From Enterococcus gilvus ATCC BAA-350 (GTDB taxonomy: Bacteria; Bacillota; Bacilli; Lactobacillales; Enterococcaceae): 64,000 nt of DNA. This document shows, piece after piece, positions 35,288 to 44,555 of the stretch. A program made the translations under genes and the position numbers. The notes under the pieces are model-generated. The model was given only the letters and a program-made list of their open reading frames with translations, was not told the origin of the DNA and searched no databases. The stretch covers positions 853,501 through 917,500 of the forward strand of contig NZ_ASWH01000001.1 in NCBI RefSeq assembly GCF_000407545.1, given 5' to 3'. The stretch's first letter is position 1. Each line of letters starts with the position of its first letter.

Positions 35288-35405
35288 AGTTTTACCTGCT
35301 GGATCATGAAAGACCCGTAGAGGTTCTTTTCGCGAGAAGGGAACAAAGATGAGGTGGAACCGCGTATTCAACGCCCTCTGGTAGAGATACCAGAGGGCGT
35401 TTTTG
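35288..35405 (+). promoter_or_regulatory. Second T-box antiterminator/terminator module without Stem I
   Basis: After the first T-run only about 63 bases intervene before a second full T-box: GAGG (35351-35354), bulge TGGAACC (35355-35361), GCGT/ACGC (35362-35365/35371-35374), CCTC (35375-35378), competing with terminator ACGCCCTCTGGTA (35371-35383), loop GAGA, TACCAGAGGGCGT (35388-35400) and T-run. There is no room for another Stem I, so both switches would have to read the same Stem I, or the second may be a duplicated relic. Confidence 0.85.
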
Positions 35406-35685
35406 CTAGTCCGATTTTCCGCAGTTCAATGAGGTGGAGGGTGAGTAAAATTTCATTCAGCTAATTAAGTAAGTAACTGTGTAGTTGGATGGTATGCGTG
35501 ATGAGGGTCAAACTAACTTTTTCGTTTTTTGAAAAAGTTAACTCATTAAAACGAATTAGCTGTCAGTTTCTAATCAAGAATTAAAGGTTAGCCGCCACTA
35601 GCAAATTCTATCTTTACTAAAAATAGTCACGATTAAGAGCTTTTGAAAGGCCGTACAACTTTCAAAAAAATGGAGGGATATTGGG
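35406..35685 (+). other. Long untranslated stretch with further inverted repeats
   Basis: No gene in 280 bases. CAGCTAATT (35458-35466) can pair with AATTAGCTG (35554-35562) around a hairpin AACTTTTTC/GAAAAAGTT (35515-35539). TTTTGAAAG/CTTTCAAAA (35641-35667) stands immediately before the ribosome site GGAGGG of the permease gene and could affect translation. Confidence 0.5.
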
Positions 35686-36327
35686 ATGAATTATTTGATC
35701 GAAGTCATGCCGCAATTATTACAAGGGGCAGCGATAACACTGAAATTATTTGCTTATACGATATTGGGCTCACTGCCGTTAGGAATCTTGCTATCGTTTG
35801 GATTGGCGAGCCGCTTTAAACCGTTACAATGGATTTTACAGTTTTATGTATGGATCATGCGAGGGACGCCGTTGCTGCTGCAATTGATTTTCGTCTTTTA
35901 TGGTCTGCCATTGATGGGAATCATATTCGACCGTTTCGAAGCCGCATTATTTGCTTTCGTATTGAACTACGCCGCTTACTATGCAGAAATTTTCCGTGGT
36001 GGGATTCAATCAATTCCAGTTGGGCAATACGAGGCATCGAAGGTCATTGGATTGACACCGATTCAAACGATCACGCGAATCATCATTCCACAGGTCGTTA
36101 AAATTGTTTTACCTTCTGTCGGAAATGAAGTCATTAATTTAGTAAAAGATACGTCACTTGTTTATATCTTAGGATTGTCAGATGTGATGCGGGCTGGGAA
36201 GATCGCAATGGAACGAGATACGACGTTGCTGCCATTATTCGGGGTAGCGCTCATTTACTTAGTGTTGACTGGGGTGACCTCAGTGATCTTGAAGCAACTA
36301 GAAAATCGTTTGAACTATTATCGTTAG
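35686..36327 (+). CDS. Polar amino-acid ABC transporter permease
   Basis: 213 residues, about 5 membrane segments, with the HisM/GlnP-family signature: N-terminal LLQGAAITLKLFAYTILG, FVLNYAAYYAEIFRGGIQSI and the EAA loop QYEASKVIGLTPIQTITRIIIPQ. It forms the membrane channel with the ATPase and binding protein downstream. The T-box points to uptake of one amino acid, histidine being the best guess from the specifier. Ribosome site GGAGGG. Confidence 0.92.
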   Translation: MNYLIEVMPQLLQGAAITLKLFAYTILGSLPLGILLSFGLASRFKPLQWILQFYVWIMRGTPLLLQLIFVFYGLPLMGIIFDRFEAALFAFVLNYAAYYAEIFRGGIQSIPVGQYEASKVIGLTPIQTITRIIIPQVVKIVLPSVGNEVINLVKDTSLVYILGLSDVMRAGKIAMERDTTLLPLFGVALIYLVLTGVTSVILKQLENRLNYYR

Positions 36328-36340
36328 GCAGGTGGAAAAA

Positions 36341-36976
36341 ATGATCGAATTAAAAAAAGTAAACAAATCGTTTGGAAATAAAAAGGTGATCGATAATTTG
36401 GACTTAGTAATTCCAGATGGACAGATCTTAGCGATCGTTGGCCCTTCCGGTGGTGGGAAAACAACCTTACTGAGAACCCTGGCTGGTTTAGAAACAGCAG
36501 ATAGCGGCACTTTTTTACTAGATGGCGCCGCCTTCGATCCTACTTCTTCGAAAGAACAAGAACAAGTTGTTGGGGTCGTCTTTCAAGATTTTCAATTGTT
36601 CCCGCATTTAAGTGTCCTAGACAATATCACGATCGGTCCTAGACTGGTCTTAAAGCAAGACAAAGAAACGTATATGAATAAAGCCGAGCATTTAGCAAGT
36701 TTGCTAGGCATTGAAGAATTATTGAACAACTATCCCTATCAATTATCCGGCGGGCAAAAGCAACGTTTAGCGATTGCTCGTGCGATGGCGATGAATCCGA
36801 AAGTGTTGGCGTATGATGAGCCAACCAGTGCGCTAGATCCTGCGTTGCGTCAGCAAGTGGCAAGTTTGATTCTGGAATTAAAAGCGGACGGAGTGACTCA
36901 AATTGTTGTTACCCACGATTTGGTTTTTGCAGAAGAAATTGGTGATCAGTTATTGAAGGTTGAACCTATCAAATAA
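36341..36976 (+). CDS. Polar amino-acid ABC transporter ATP-binding protein
   Basis: 211 residues from ATG 36341 (AGGTGG 5 bases upstream). Walker A GPSGGGKTT (about 33-41), Q-loop FQDFQLF, signature LSGGQKQRLAIARAM, Walker B KVLAYDEPTSALD and switch His in VVTHDL. This is the GlnQ/HisP-type ATPase powering the transporter. It is slightly shorter than the usual 240 residues, ending soon after the H-loop. Confidence 0.93.
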   Translation: MIELKKVNKSFGNKKVIDNLDLVIPDGQILAIVGPSGGGKTTLLRTLAGLETADSGTFLLDGAAFDPTSSKEQEQVVGVVFQDFQLFPHLSVLDNITIGPRLVLKQDKETYMNKAEHLASLLGIEELLNNYPYQLSGGQKQRLAIARAMAMNPKVLAYDEPTSALDPALRQQVASLILELKADGVTQIVVTHDLVFAEEIGDQLLKVEPIK

Positions 36977-37002
36977 AAAATAAACATTAGGAGGAGTAAC
37001 GT

Positions 37003-37830
37003 ATGAAAATGAAAAAAATTATTTTGGGAATGGTGGCTGTTTTAACACTGGTGACGTTAGCAGCCTGCGGCAAAAAAGAAGCGAGCAGCAACGAAAGCTG
37101 GAAGACGATTGAAAAAGATAAAAAGGTGACGATCGGTTTAGATGACACATTCGTTCCAATGGGATTTAAAGATGAAGATGGAAAGATCGTTGGTTTTGAC
37201 GTCGATTTAGCCAAAGCAGTGTTTAACGAATACGGGATCAAAGCAGATTTTCAACCAATTGATTGGTCAATGAAGGAAAATGAATTGGAAAACGGCACGA
37301 TCGACTTGATTTGGAATGGCTACACCGTGACAGAATCACGCGAAAAGAAAGTTTTATTTTCTGATGCTTATGCACAGAATGAACAAGTCCTAGTCACTAA
37401 AAAGGACAGCGGCATCACGAAGCCAGAAGATATGAAGGATAAAGTTTTAGGGGCGCAAGAAGGGTCTTCAGGGTATGAAGCCTTCAATAATCAAGCTAAA
37501 ACACTGAAGGATATCGTGAAAGAGAATGACGCTACGTTGTATGCCAGCTTCAATGAAGCGATGATCGACCTTGAAAACAATCGAATCAACGGATTATTGA
37601 TCGATAAAGTATACGCGGATTACTACTTGAAGCAAGCAAATAAATTAGATGCCTACAATATTTTCAGCGTAGGATTCGAAAATGAAAACTTTGCGGTCGG
37701 TGCACGCAAAGGAGACAAGGAATTGGTTGAGAAAATCAACGAAGCATTCAAGAAGCTGCAGGAAAATGGAAAATACGGTGAGATCTCGAAAAAATGGTTT
37801 GGGGAAGAATTGTCCTTGCCTAAAGAATAA
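37003..37830 (+). CDS. Amino-acid ABC transporter substrate-binding lipoprotein
   Basis: 275 residues. Signal peptide with lipobox LVTLAACGKK (lipidated Cys at about residue 22), then an SBP family 3 fold: KVTIGLDDTFVPMGFKDEDG, IVGFDVDLAKAVF, and NGTIDLIWNGYTVTESREKK. It captures the amino acid outside the cell and delivers it to the permease. Last gene of the three-gene T-box-controlled operon. Confidence 0.93.
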   Translation: MKMKKIILGMVAVLTLVTLAACGKKEASSNESWKTIEKDKKVTIGLDDTFVPMGFKDEDGKIVGFDVDLAKAVFNEYGIKADFQPIDWSMKENELENGTIDLIWNGYTVTESREKKVLFSDAYAQNEQVLVTKKDSGITKPEDMKDKVLGAQEGSSGYEAFNNQAKTLKDIVKENDATLYASFNEAMIDLENNRINGLLIDKVYADYYLKQANKLDAYNIFSVGFENENFAVGARKGDKELVEKINEAFKKLQENGKYGEISKKWFGEELSLPKE

Positions 37831-37876
37831 GCGAAATGTCTCTCCAAAAATTTAAACATTATTTAATCAGAAAGAA

Positions 37877-37912
37877 AAGGCGAGCAAAACTTTTGTTCGC
37901 CTTCTTTTTTTT
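37877..37912 (+). terminator. Terminator of the amino-acid transporter operon
   Basis: AAGGCGAGCAAAA pairs with TTTTGTTCGCCTT (one wobble) and is followed by CTTTTTTTT. Confidence 0.93.
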
Positions 37913-37944
37913 GTATAATGGTATAGAATGGAAAGAGGGATATC

Positions 37945-40353
37945 ATGGCGCAAAAGAAGCGTACAAAGAAAAAAAGAAAAACGAAAAAGCAAAAACAACT
38001 CCAAGAGCAGCGCCTGATCATCGGCATTGGACTTTTATTTATATTATTTACTGTCTTTGCATTATTTAAGCTAGGGTTCTTAGGAAATCTGATTGCGAAT
38101 GTCTTACGTCTGATAGGCGGAAACACGTATCAATTTTTAGCCTTGCTGTTAGGACTTTATGGCACGCTGCTCGTTGTAAAGAATACCAAGTTGCGATTGA
38201 CTAAACCGCGACGATGGGTAGGGATCGGCTTTTTCTACCTTGGAATATTGCTGATTCTTCATGCACGTTTATTTGCGAATGTGGAAAGCAAAGATCCTAA
38301 TATTTTGAAAACGACTTGGGATTTATTGATGACAGATTTCTTAGGGAATCAAATTACCCAAAATGTCGGCGGTGGAATGCTAGGTGCGGCGCTTTATAAT
38401 TTAACGCACTTTCTCGTATCACAAGTAGGCAGCTATTTGATTGCCGGCTTATTATTACTATTGGGTATTTTTTTGTTCAGCCTTTTAGAATTCAACCAAG
38501 TAACGGATTATTTAGGCAATTTTGTCGAAATGATGCAGGAAAAATTCTCAGAATCTGACGAGAAAAAAGAACTGAAGGCAGCAAAAAGAGAAGAACGGCA
38601 AGCACAAAAAGCGCAAGCCAAAGCTGAAAAGCAAGCGGCAGCAAAGGCCAAGCTGGAGGCCGAATTGGCCGAGCGAGAAAAAAACAAGGTTCGTTCAATG
38701 ACACCAGGGGAGCAATTGGCGAAAGAAAGCCAGGAGCCTTTAGTTAAGGAACCTGAGCAGATGACGCTCGTGCCGATCGAAGGGTTTCAAGAAAATTTGG
38801 AGCCCGAAAGAACGACAGCCGCACCTGTACCTAAAAAAGCCCCACTTGAAGATGAGGAGATTGATGATCCAGGTGATTTAGAATTTGAGATCAGCGCGGA
38901 GCCTGAGGATCATGACTATCAGTTGCCGCCGTCAACGTTATTAGATTCAATTCCAGCTGCCGATCAAAGCGATGAATACAAAAAGATCGAGCAAAATATC
39001 AAGGTATTGGAGAAAACCTTCAATAGTTTCGGTGTAGAGGCCAAAGTCGTCAAAGCCAGCTTAGGACCATCTGTTACGAAATTTGAGGTCCAACCGGCCG
39101 TTGGTGTAAAGGTCAGCAAAATCGTCAATCTAACCGATGACATCGCGCTGGCTTTAGCAGCGAAGGATGTCCGAATGGAAGCGCCGATCCCAGGGAAATC
39201 TTTGATTGGGATCGAAGTGCCAAACAGCACGATCAGTACGGTGTCATTCCGCGATATCATCGAATCTCAACCGAACCATCCAGATAAAATTCTGGAAGTT
39301 CCATTAGGTCGAGACATCTCTGGATTGGTACGGGTGGCAGATTTAACGAAGATGCCCCACTTGCTGATCGCTGGGTCCACTGGTAGTGGTAAATCTGTAG
39401 CAATCAACGGGATCATTACAAGTATTTTAATGCGGGCAAAACCAAATGAAGTAAAATTGATGATGATCGATCCGAAAATGGTCGAATTGAATGTGTATAA
39501 CGGCATTCCTCATCTATTGACGCCGGTCGTGACGAATCCAAGAAAGGCCGCACAAGCGTTGCAAAAAGTCGTTCAGGAGATGGAAGAACGGTACGAAAAA
39601 TTTGCCGCAACAGGTGTGCGAAATATTTCCGGCTTTAACGAATTGGTGATTCAGAAGAATTTGGAAGATGGTCAAAACAGGCCGATCTTGCCATTTATCG
39701 TTGTCATAGTGGATGAGTTGGCAGACTTAATGATGGTCGCAAGCAATGAAGTGGAAGACGCGATTACGCGTTTGGCACAGATGGCGCGGGCGGCGGGTAT
39801 CCATATGATCCTTGCGACGCAACGTCCAAGTGTCGATGTTATTACCGGAATCATCAAAGCCAATGTTCCGTCACGAATTGCCTTTGCCGTTTCAAGCGGG
39901 ACGGACTCACGAACGATCATTGATGGAAATGGCGCGGAGAAACTGCTAGGACGTGGAGATATGCTGTTCTTGCCAATGGGAGAGAACAAGCCGATCCGTG
40001 TTCAGGGTGCGTTTATTTCAGATCACGAGGTAGAACAGATCGTTGAGTTTGTCTCTGATCAGCAGGAAGCTCACTACGAAGAAAAAATGATGCCAACAGA
40101 AGAAACAAGCTCTTCGCCATCAGAAACACCGCAGGATGAACTTTACGAAGAAGCAAAAGCATTAGTAGTGGATATGCAGACAGCGAGCATCTCTTTGTTG
40201 CAGCGAAGATTCCGTATCGGCTATAATCGAGCAGCGCGGATCGTGGATGAATTAGAAGAACACGGCGTCATCGGGCCTTCAACCGGCAGCAAGCCGCGGG
40301 AAGTCTTTATGCAAAAAGCCGAAGAAGAACCCGAAAATCCATTGGATGAATAA
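37945..40353 (+). CDS. ftsK: DNA translocase FtsK/SpoIIIE
   Basis: 802 residues. Four N-terminal membrane segments (about residues 30-190), a charged Lys/Glu/Ala-rich linker (about 205-330), the FtsK motor with Walker [15 protein letters not shown] and Walker [14 protein letters not shown], and the C-terminal gamma winged-helix ([19 protein letters not shown]), which reads KOPS/SRS-type DNA signals. It pumps chromosome DNA through the closing septum. TATAAT lies at 37914-37919 just after the previous terminator. Confidence 0.95.
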   Translation: MAQKKRTKKKRKTKKQKQLQEQRLIIGIGLLFILFTVFALFKLGFLGNLIANVLRLIGGNTYQFLALLLGLYGTLLVVKNTKLRLTKPRRWVGIGFFYLGILLILHARLFANVESKDPNILKTTWDLLMTDFLGNQITQNVGGGMLGAALYNLTHFLVSQVGSYLIAGLLLLLGIFLFSLLEFNQVTDYLGNFVEMMQEKFSESDEKKELKAAKREERQAQKAQAKAEKQAAAKAKLEAELAEREKNKVRSMTPGEQLAKESQEPLVKEPEQMTLVPIEGFQENLEPERTTAAPVPKKAPLEDEEIDDPGDLEFEISAEPEDHDYQLPPSTLLDSIPAADQSDEYKKIEQNIKVLEKTFNSFGVEAKVVKASLGPSVTKFEVQPAVGVKVSKIVNLTDDIALALAAKDVRMEAPIPGKSLIGIEVPNSTISTVSFRDIIESQPNHPDKILEVPLGRDISGLVRVADLTKMPHLLIAGSTGSGKSVAINGIITSILMRAKPNEVKLMMIDPKMVELNVYNGIPHLLTPVVTNPRKAAQALQKVVQEMEERYEKFAATGVRNISGFNELVIQKNLEDGQNRPILPFIVVIVDELADLMMVASNEVEDAITRLAQMARAAGIHMILATQRPSVDVITGIIKANVPSRIAFAVSSGTDSRTIIDGNGAEKLLGRGDMLFLPMGENKPIRVQGAFISDHEVEQIVEFVSDQQEAHYEEKMMPTEETSSSPSETPQDELYEEAKALVVDMQTASISLLQRRFRIGYNRAARIVDELEEHGVIGPSTGSKPREVFMQKAEEEPENPLDE

Positions 40354-40386
40354 AAAGCTTTGCCATTTTTTGGCAAAGCTTTTTTG
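40352..40386 (+). terminator. Terminator of ftsK
   Basis: AAAAAGCTTTGCCA (40352-40365), loop TTTTT, TGGCAAAGCTTTTT: a perfect stem plus T-run. Confidence 0.95.
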
Positions 40387-40627
40387 TTGTGTTTTTAATT
40401 GATTGCACAAATGTGCAAAAAGACAGTGATTTCAATTCTCACACACTCTTTTTTTACGCGTGTCTAATATAGGACTGCAAGGATAAAAAGCCTGCTATAT
40501 CAACATTTTGTGTAGTGAAAGATAGAGAAATTATAGCTAAAAAAAGAAGAAACAATAAATTTCAACATTAATGTGGAACTTTTATGTGTTATACAATAGA
40601 AAAAGGCTGTGCTATCTTTTTGTTAGA

Positions 40628-40645
40628 TTGATAAGCGCTTACAAT
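40628..40645 (+). promoter_or_regulatory. Catabolite-response element (cre)
   Basis: TTGATAAGCGCTTACAAT is a near-perfect match to the CcpA site WTGNAARCGNWWWCAW. It lies 15 bases before the ATG of the PTS regulator, downstream of any promoter, so CcpA would block elongation or initiation when glucose is present. Confidence 0.88.
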
Positions 40646-40660
40646 TGGAGGAAACAAAAA

Positions 40661-42607
40661 ATGAAAGGGTTGAACTCACGGCAAACCAAATTACTTCACT
40701 TACTGGTTCAAAATGAGCATTATTTGCCAGTGTCTTTCTACTCTGAGAAGTTAGGAAAATCAAATCGGACGCTCTATTCTGACTTGAAGAAGATCCAACT
40801 TTTATTGGAGAAAGAACCGCTTGTTTTAGAAAAAAAGCCGCGTGTTGGTATTTTGCTAAAAGGAACAGTAGAAGAAAAAATGCACTTTCTAGAGCAGCAC
40901 ATTGGAGTGAACACGGAAGAAGCTGTTGGCTCACAGGAGCGGCAATGGGAGATCGTCAAACAGTTAGTAATCAACGAAGAGACCGTGACGCAGCAAATGC
41001 TCTCTCAGCAGTTTCATGTAAGTCCAAGTTCGATCGTGAGCGATTTAGAAAAAATCATTGAGAACTATCGTTTAACGCTAGCAGCTACGAAGCAAGGGAC
41101 AAAAGTTGTAGGAAACGAGGAGGAGATTCAAAATAGCTTATTTCGTTTTTGTGAAGATTACTTAGACACTCATCGAGTCGATACAGAGCATCTTTTTAAT
41201 AAAGAATCGAAAGACTTGTTGGGATACTTCTTTCCACAACAGTTAGTAGCGCTTGTGTTCCAGCAAATTACGGAATGGAGAAGTCAAACGGCTTTCTGTT
41301 TTCCAGGTCATTACGTAAAGTCGTTGATGATCCGTCTGTTGGTGTTCTGCTTCCGTTTGACTAGAGGCAAGCACATTGAAGAAAAGGAATTTCTATTTGA
41401 TCAAATTAAATTGATTGATACGTATTTGATCGCCAATGAATTAGTTGTGCGGGTATCAGACACGTTCGCTGTCACGTATGACGAAGAAGATATCTCCTAC
41501 GTCAATCGTCAACTGGTCGGTTACGGTGTAAAGCTAAACAGTAAAAGTCATAAGAGCTATGAAAGGTACGCGGAATCAATCAAAAAGATCATTAAAAACA
41601 TGAGTGAGATCATGCAGGTTGATTTTGTGGCTGACACACAATTAAAAGAACGTTTTGCCAGCCATTTTGTTCCAATGATCTATCGATTAAAGATGGGAAT
41701 CGTCATCACAAATCCGTTGGTCGATGAAATTCGAAGCCAATATGCCATCACCTTTAGTGCCACTTGGTATGCACTCGCCAATGCTGAAGAAAAGTTGGGC
41801 GTTCATTTCAACGATGAAGAAGTGGCGTTGGTAGCCATGTATTTTCAAGTCTCGCTTGAGAAAAGTCAAAACGGTAAAAAGATTTTGATTGTCTGTCCCA
41901 ATGGGGTAGGAACATCGGAATTGATTTTCAATAAGATCAAACGAATTTTGCCCGCACAAGATATCGCGGAGATTACGACGCTCGATAAGCTATATAAGAA
42001 AAATTTGGATAATGTTGATTTGATAATTTCCTCTATCAAATTAGAAAGTGTCAATAAGCCGATCATTCAGGTCTCTACCTTAGTCACTCAAGAAGACATC
42101 AAAAATATCACGGCCCTTTATTCGAATTTATTCTATTCAGAAGAATCTGAAGAAGCTGAAAACTTGGCATTTCCATTTTTAAAAAAGGTCATTGATGTTG
42201 CGTATATCTATACGAAAAAGCATTTTTCGGATAAGCAAACGTGCTTGAATTGGTTGATCGATAAGCTGGAAAAAGGGGAGATCGTCACACGTGGGTTTCG
42301 CAAAGAAGTATTTGATCGAGAAACGATTGGTGAGACCGCGTTAGCAACGGGGGTAGCGATCCCGCACGCATCACCGCAAAATGTTTTGCAGACGAAGATC
42401 GTGATCGTCACTTTGACAAAGCCGATTACTTGGGATAAACGGAAAGTGCATTCGATCTTATTGATGTGCATTGCTAAAAGCGACCGGACCCTTGTACGAG
42501 GAGTGATGACAGACATTCATAAGATTGTTCAGTCGGAAAAACAGTTAAAAAGTATTTTTGGAGATAGAGAGGCAGTAGAAATTTATAACGATATTATCGG
42601 GAGGTAA
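40661..42607 (+). CDS. BglG/MtlR-type PTS-regulated transcriptional activator
   Basis: 648 residues from ATG 40661 (GGAGG 9 bases upstream; the frame further upstream crosses the cre site and is not coding). Two N-terminal HTH regions (LNSRQTKLLHLLVQ and TVTQQMLSQQFHVSPSSI), two PRDs (about 185-400), a GatB-like EIIB domain with ILIVCPNGVGTSEL, and a C-terminal EIIA-Fru domain with GVAIPHASPQN. PTS phosphorylation of these domains sets activity. It probably activates the following IIA-IIB-IIC genes, and perhaps the glycyl radical enzyme genes. Confidence 0.9.
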   Translation: MKGLNSRQTKLLHLLVQNEHYLPVSFYSEKLGKSNRTLYSDLKKIQLLLEKEPLVLEKKPRVGILLKGTVEEKMHFLEQHIGVNTEEAVGSQERQWEIVKQLVINEETVTQQMLSQQFHVSPSSIVSDLEKIIENYRLTLAATKQGTKVVGNEEEIQNSLFRFCEDYLDTHRVDTEHLFNKESKDLLGYFFPQQLVALVFQQITEWRSQTAFCFPGHYVKSLMIRLLVFCFRLTRGKHIEEKEFLFDQIKLIDTYLIANELVVRVSDTFAVTYDEEDISYVNRQLVGYGVKLNSKSHKSYERYAESIKKIIKNMSEIMQVDFVADTQLKERFASHFVPMIYRLKMGIVITNPLVDEIRSQYAITFSATWYALANAEEKLGVHFNDEEVALVAMYFQVSLEKSQNGKKILIVCPNGVGTSELIFNKIKRILPAQDIAEITTLDKLYKKNLDNVDLIISSIKLESVNKPIIQVSTLVTQEDIKNITALYSNLFYSEESEEAENLAFPFLKKVIDVAYIYTKKHFSDKQTCLNWLIDKLEKGEIVTRGFRKEVFDRETIGETALATGVAIPHASPQNVLQTKIVIVTLTKPITWDKRKVHSILLMCIAKSDRTLVRGVMTDIHKIVQSEKQLKSIFGDREAVEIYNDIIGR

Positions 42608-42611
42608 AAAA

Positions 42612-43073
42612 ATGCAAGTGATTACGAAAGAATTAGTAGATCTATCGATAGACGCAGATTCAAAAATGACTGCGATCAATATATTAGCAGATCGTATCAA
42701 CCAGGCGGGACGTTTACATGAGCATGCAGGCTATGTAGAAAGTGTGGTAAATCGAGAAAACTTAACAACTACTGGAATTGGTTTTGGCATCGCCATTCCT
42801 CATGGGAAAAGTTCTCATGTTAAAGAAACGACCGTCGCTTTTGGACGATTGACTAATAAAATAGATTGGCAGAGTTTGGATGGTGAAGGGGTCGGGCTTG
42901 TCTTTTTATTAGCTGTTCCAGAAGAATGTCAAGGCGATCAACACCTGAAAATAATCGCTGGGTTATCAAGAAAGTTGGTTCATCAAGAATTCAGAGAAAC
43001 ATTGGCGCACGCAACGAGTGATCAAGAGATCGTGGACTTGCTGAATGACAGTCTGGCTAGCGTAGTCGCTTAG
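42612..43073 (+). CDS. PTS fructose-family EIIA component
   Basis: 153 residues; phosphorylated histidine H64 in GIAIPHGKSSHV, and VGLVFLLAVPEECQGDQHLK, typical of the fructose/mannitol IIA fold. It receives phosphate from HPr for the IIB next door. It starts 4 bases after the regulator stop (GGGAGG site), so it is co-transcribed. Confidence 0.93.
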   Translation: MQVITKELVDLSIDADSKMTAINILADRINQAGRLHEHAGYVESVVNRENLTTTGIGFGIAIPHGKSSHVKETTVAFGRLTNKIDWQSLDGEGVGLVFLLAVPEECQGDQHLKIIAGLSRKLVHQEFRETLAHATSDQEIVDLLNDSLASVVA

Positions 43074-43101
43074 TGAATAAAACATAAAAGGAGAGAAACG
43101 T

Positions 43102-43413
43102 ATGAAATTAGTTGCTGTAACGGCTTGTCCGTCAGGAGTGGCACACACCTATCTTGCTGCTGAAAGCTTAGAGGTTGCTGCTAAAAAAAATAATGTAGAC
43201 ATTCATGTAGAAACACAAGGGTCGATCGGTATCGAGAACGAGTTGACGATGGAGCAGATCACTGGTGCGGATGTAGTGATTCTGACAAATAATATCGGGA
43301 TCAAGAACGAAGAGCGCTTCAAAGGGAAACCGGTCGTGCGTGTGAGCGCAGGGGACTGTATCAATAAAGGAGAAGCAATCGTCAAAAAAATTCAGCAGAA
43401 ATTAGCAAAATAG
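43102..43413 (+). CDS. PTS fructose-family EIIB component
   Basis: 103 residues with the phospho-cysteine C9 in VTACPSGVAHTYLAAESLE and the closing DCINKGEAIVKKI, the standard IIB-Fru pattern. Separate small IIB proteins, as opposed to fused FruA, are typical of fructose-like systems for other sugars (compare E. coli frw/fry). Confidence 0.93.
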   Translation: MKLVAVTACPSGVAHTYLAAESLEVAAKKNNVDIHVETQGSIGIENELTMEQITGADVVILTNNIGIKNEERFKGKPVVRVSAGDCINKGEAIVKKIQQKLAK

Positions 43414-43424
43414 GAGGAACAGCA

Positions 43425-44516
43425 ATGATTGAATTATTAAAAGGTACTAGAAAAAATTTGATGACTGGCGTCTCGTATATGATTCCTTTTGTTGTCGCGG
43501 GCGGTATCTTGTTAGCATTGAGTGTTTTGCTGTCCGGAGACGCCTCCGTTCCAGATAAAGGCTGGTTGGCTGACATTGCTACTATTGGTATCACGGGATT
43601 AGGTATGATGGTCCCTATCTTGTCTGGGTATATCGCCTTTTCAATGGTCGATCGTCCCGGGCTGGCACCAGGGATTATTGGCGGATTGATCGCCAGTAAT
43701 ATTGGTGCAGGATTCTTAGGAGGAATATTATCCGGGATTCTCGCAGGGATCGTCGTCTTTTATTTAAAGAAAATCAAGTTGCCATCAAGCTTGCGTTCAT
43801 TAGGACCAATTTTTATCATTCCATTGTTTGGTACACTGGTTGTCGGTACATTGATGTATTGGGTGATTGGTCAGCCGATCGCGGCCTTGATGACAGCGTT
43901 GACCAAGTGGTTAGAATCAATGGGAACGGGAAATTTAGTTGTACTGGGATTGATTTTAGGTGCGATGATCGCTTCAGATATGGGTGGACCGATTAATAAA
44001 GTGGCCTTTAGTTTTGGCTCTGCGATGGTAGGGACGATCAATCCTGCGACAGGCTTGCCTAGTGAAACTGCTTTGACGATCATGGCTGGGATCGGTGCAG
44101 CTATCTGTATTCCGCCGCTTGCGATGGGATTAGCGACGATCGTTGCACCGAAGAAGTTTACAGTGGAGGAGCGGAACTCTGGAAAAGCAGCCATTGTCAT
44201 GGGGATGGTAGGTATTTCAGAAGGAGCCATTCCCTTCGCGGCAGCTGACCCGCTGCGCTGCATTCCGGCGAATATGATAGGAAGTGCCATTGGTGCAGCT
44301 ATTGCGATGGTCTTAGGTGCTGGAAACCCGGCACCATGGGGTGGATGGATCGTTGCTCCCGTTGCTCAAAATCCATTGGTCTATATCTTAGGCACAGTCA
44401 TCGGCTCAGTAATTACCGCAGGCATCGTGATTGCCTTGAAGAAGCCCGTTGTTGAAGAATCAAGTCAAGCAGTGGGAATCGGGGATGACTTCGACCTAGA
44501 TATCGAGATCATGTAA
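43425..44516 (+). CDS. PTS fructose-family EIIC permease
   Basis: 363 residues, about 9 membrane segments, with MTGVSYMIPFVVAGGILLAL and ASDMGGPINKVAFSFG, followed by SEGAIPFAAADPLRCIP: IIC-Fru hallmarks. It is a stand-alone IIC. With IIA and IIB it transports an unknown ketose, polyol or anhydro-sugar. Last gene before a bidirectional terminator. Confidence 0.93.
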   Translation: MIELLKGTRKNLMTGVSYMIPFVVAGGILLALSVLLSGDASVPDKGWLADIATIGITGLGMMVPILSGYIAFSMVDRPGLAPGIIGGLIASNIGAGFLGGILSGILAGIVVFYLKKIKLPSSLRSLGPIFIIPLFGTLVVGTLMYWVIGQPIAALMTALTKWLESMGTGNLVVLGLILGAMIASDMGGPINKVAFSFGSAMVGTINPATGLPSETALTIMAGIGAAICIPPLAMGLATIVAPKKFTVEERNSGKAAIVMGMVGISEGAIPFAAADPLRCIPANMIGSAIGAAIAMVLGAGNPAPWGGWIVAPVAQNPLVYILGTVIGSVITAGIVIALKKPVVEESSQAVGIGDDFDLDIEIM

Positions 44517-44518
44517 AG

Positions 44519-44555
44519 AAAAAGAGGGATCGAACGTCGTTTCGAGCCCTCTTTT
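44519..44555. terminator. Bidirectional terminator PTS / DeoR gene
   Basis: AAAGAGGG (44521-44528) pairs with CCCTCTTT (44547-44554), with an inner CGAA/TTCG stem, between convergent genes. Confidence 0.9.

Noticed and set aside
35066..35371. Minus-strand open frame in the T-box leader
   Set aside because: Region is explained by conserved riboswitch structure; no coding evidence.
37836..38069. Small plus-strand frame overlapping the start of ftsK
   Set aside because: It spans a strong terminator and the ftsK promoter; composition is low-complexity Lys/Ala.
40571..40660. N-terminal extension of the BglG-type regulator
   Set aside because: It covers the cre site and lacks a ribosome site; ATG 40661 has GGAGG.
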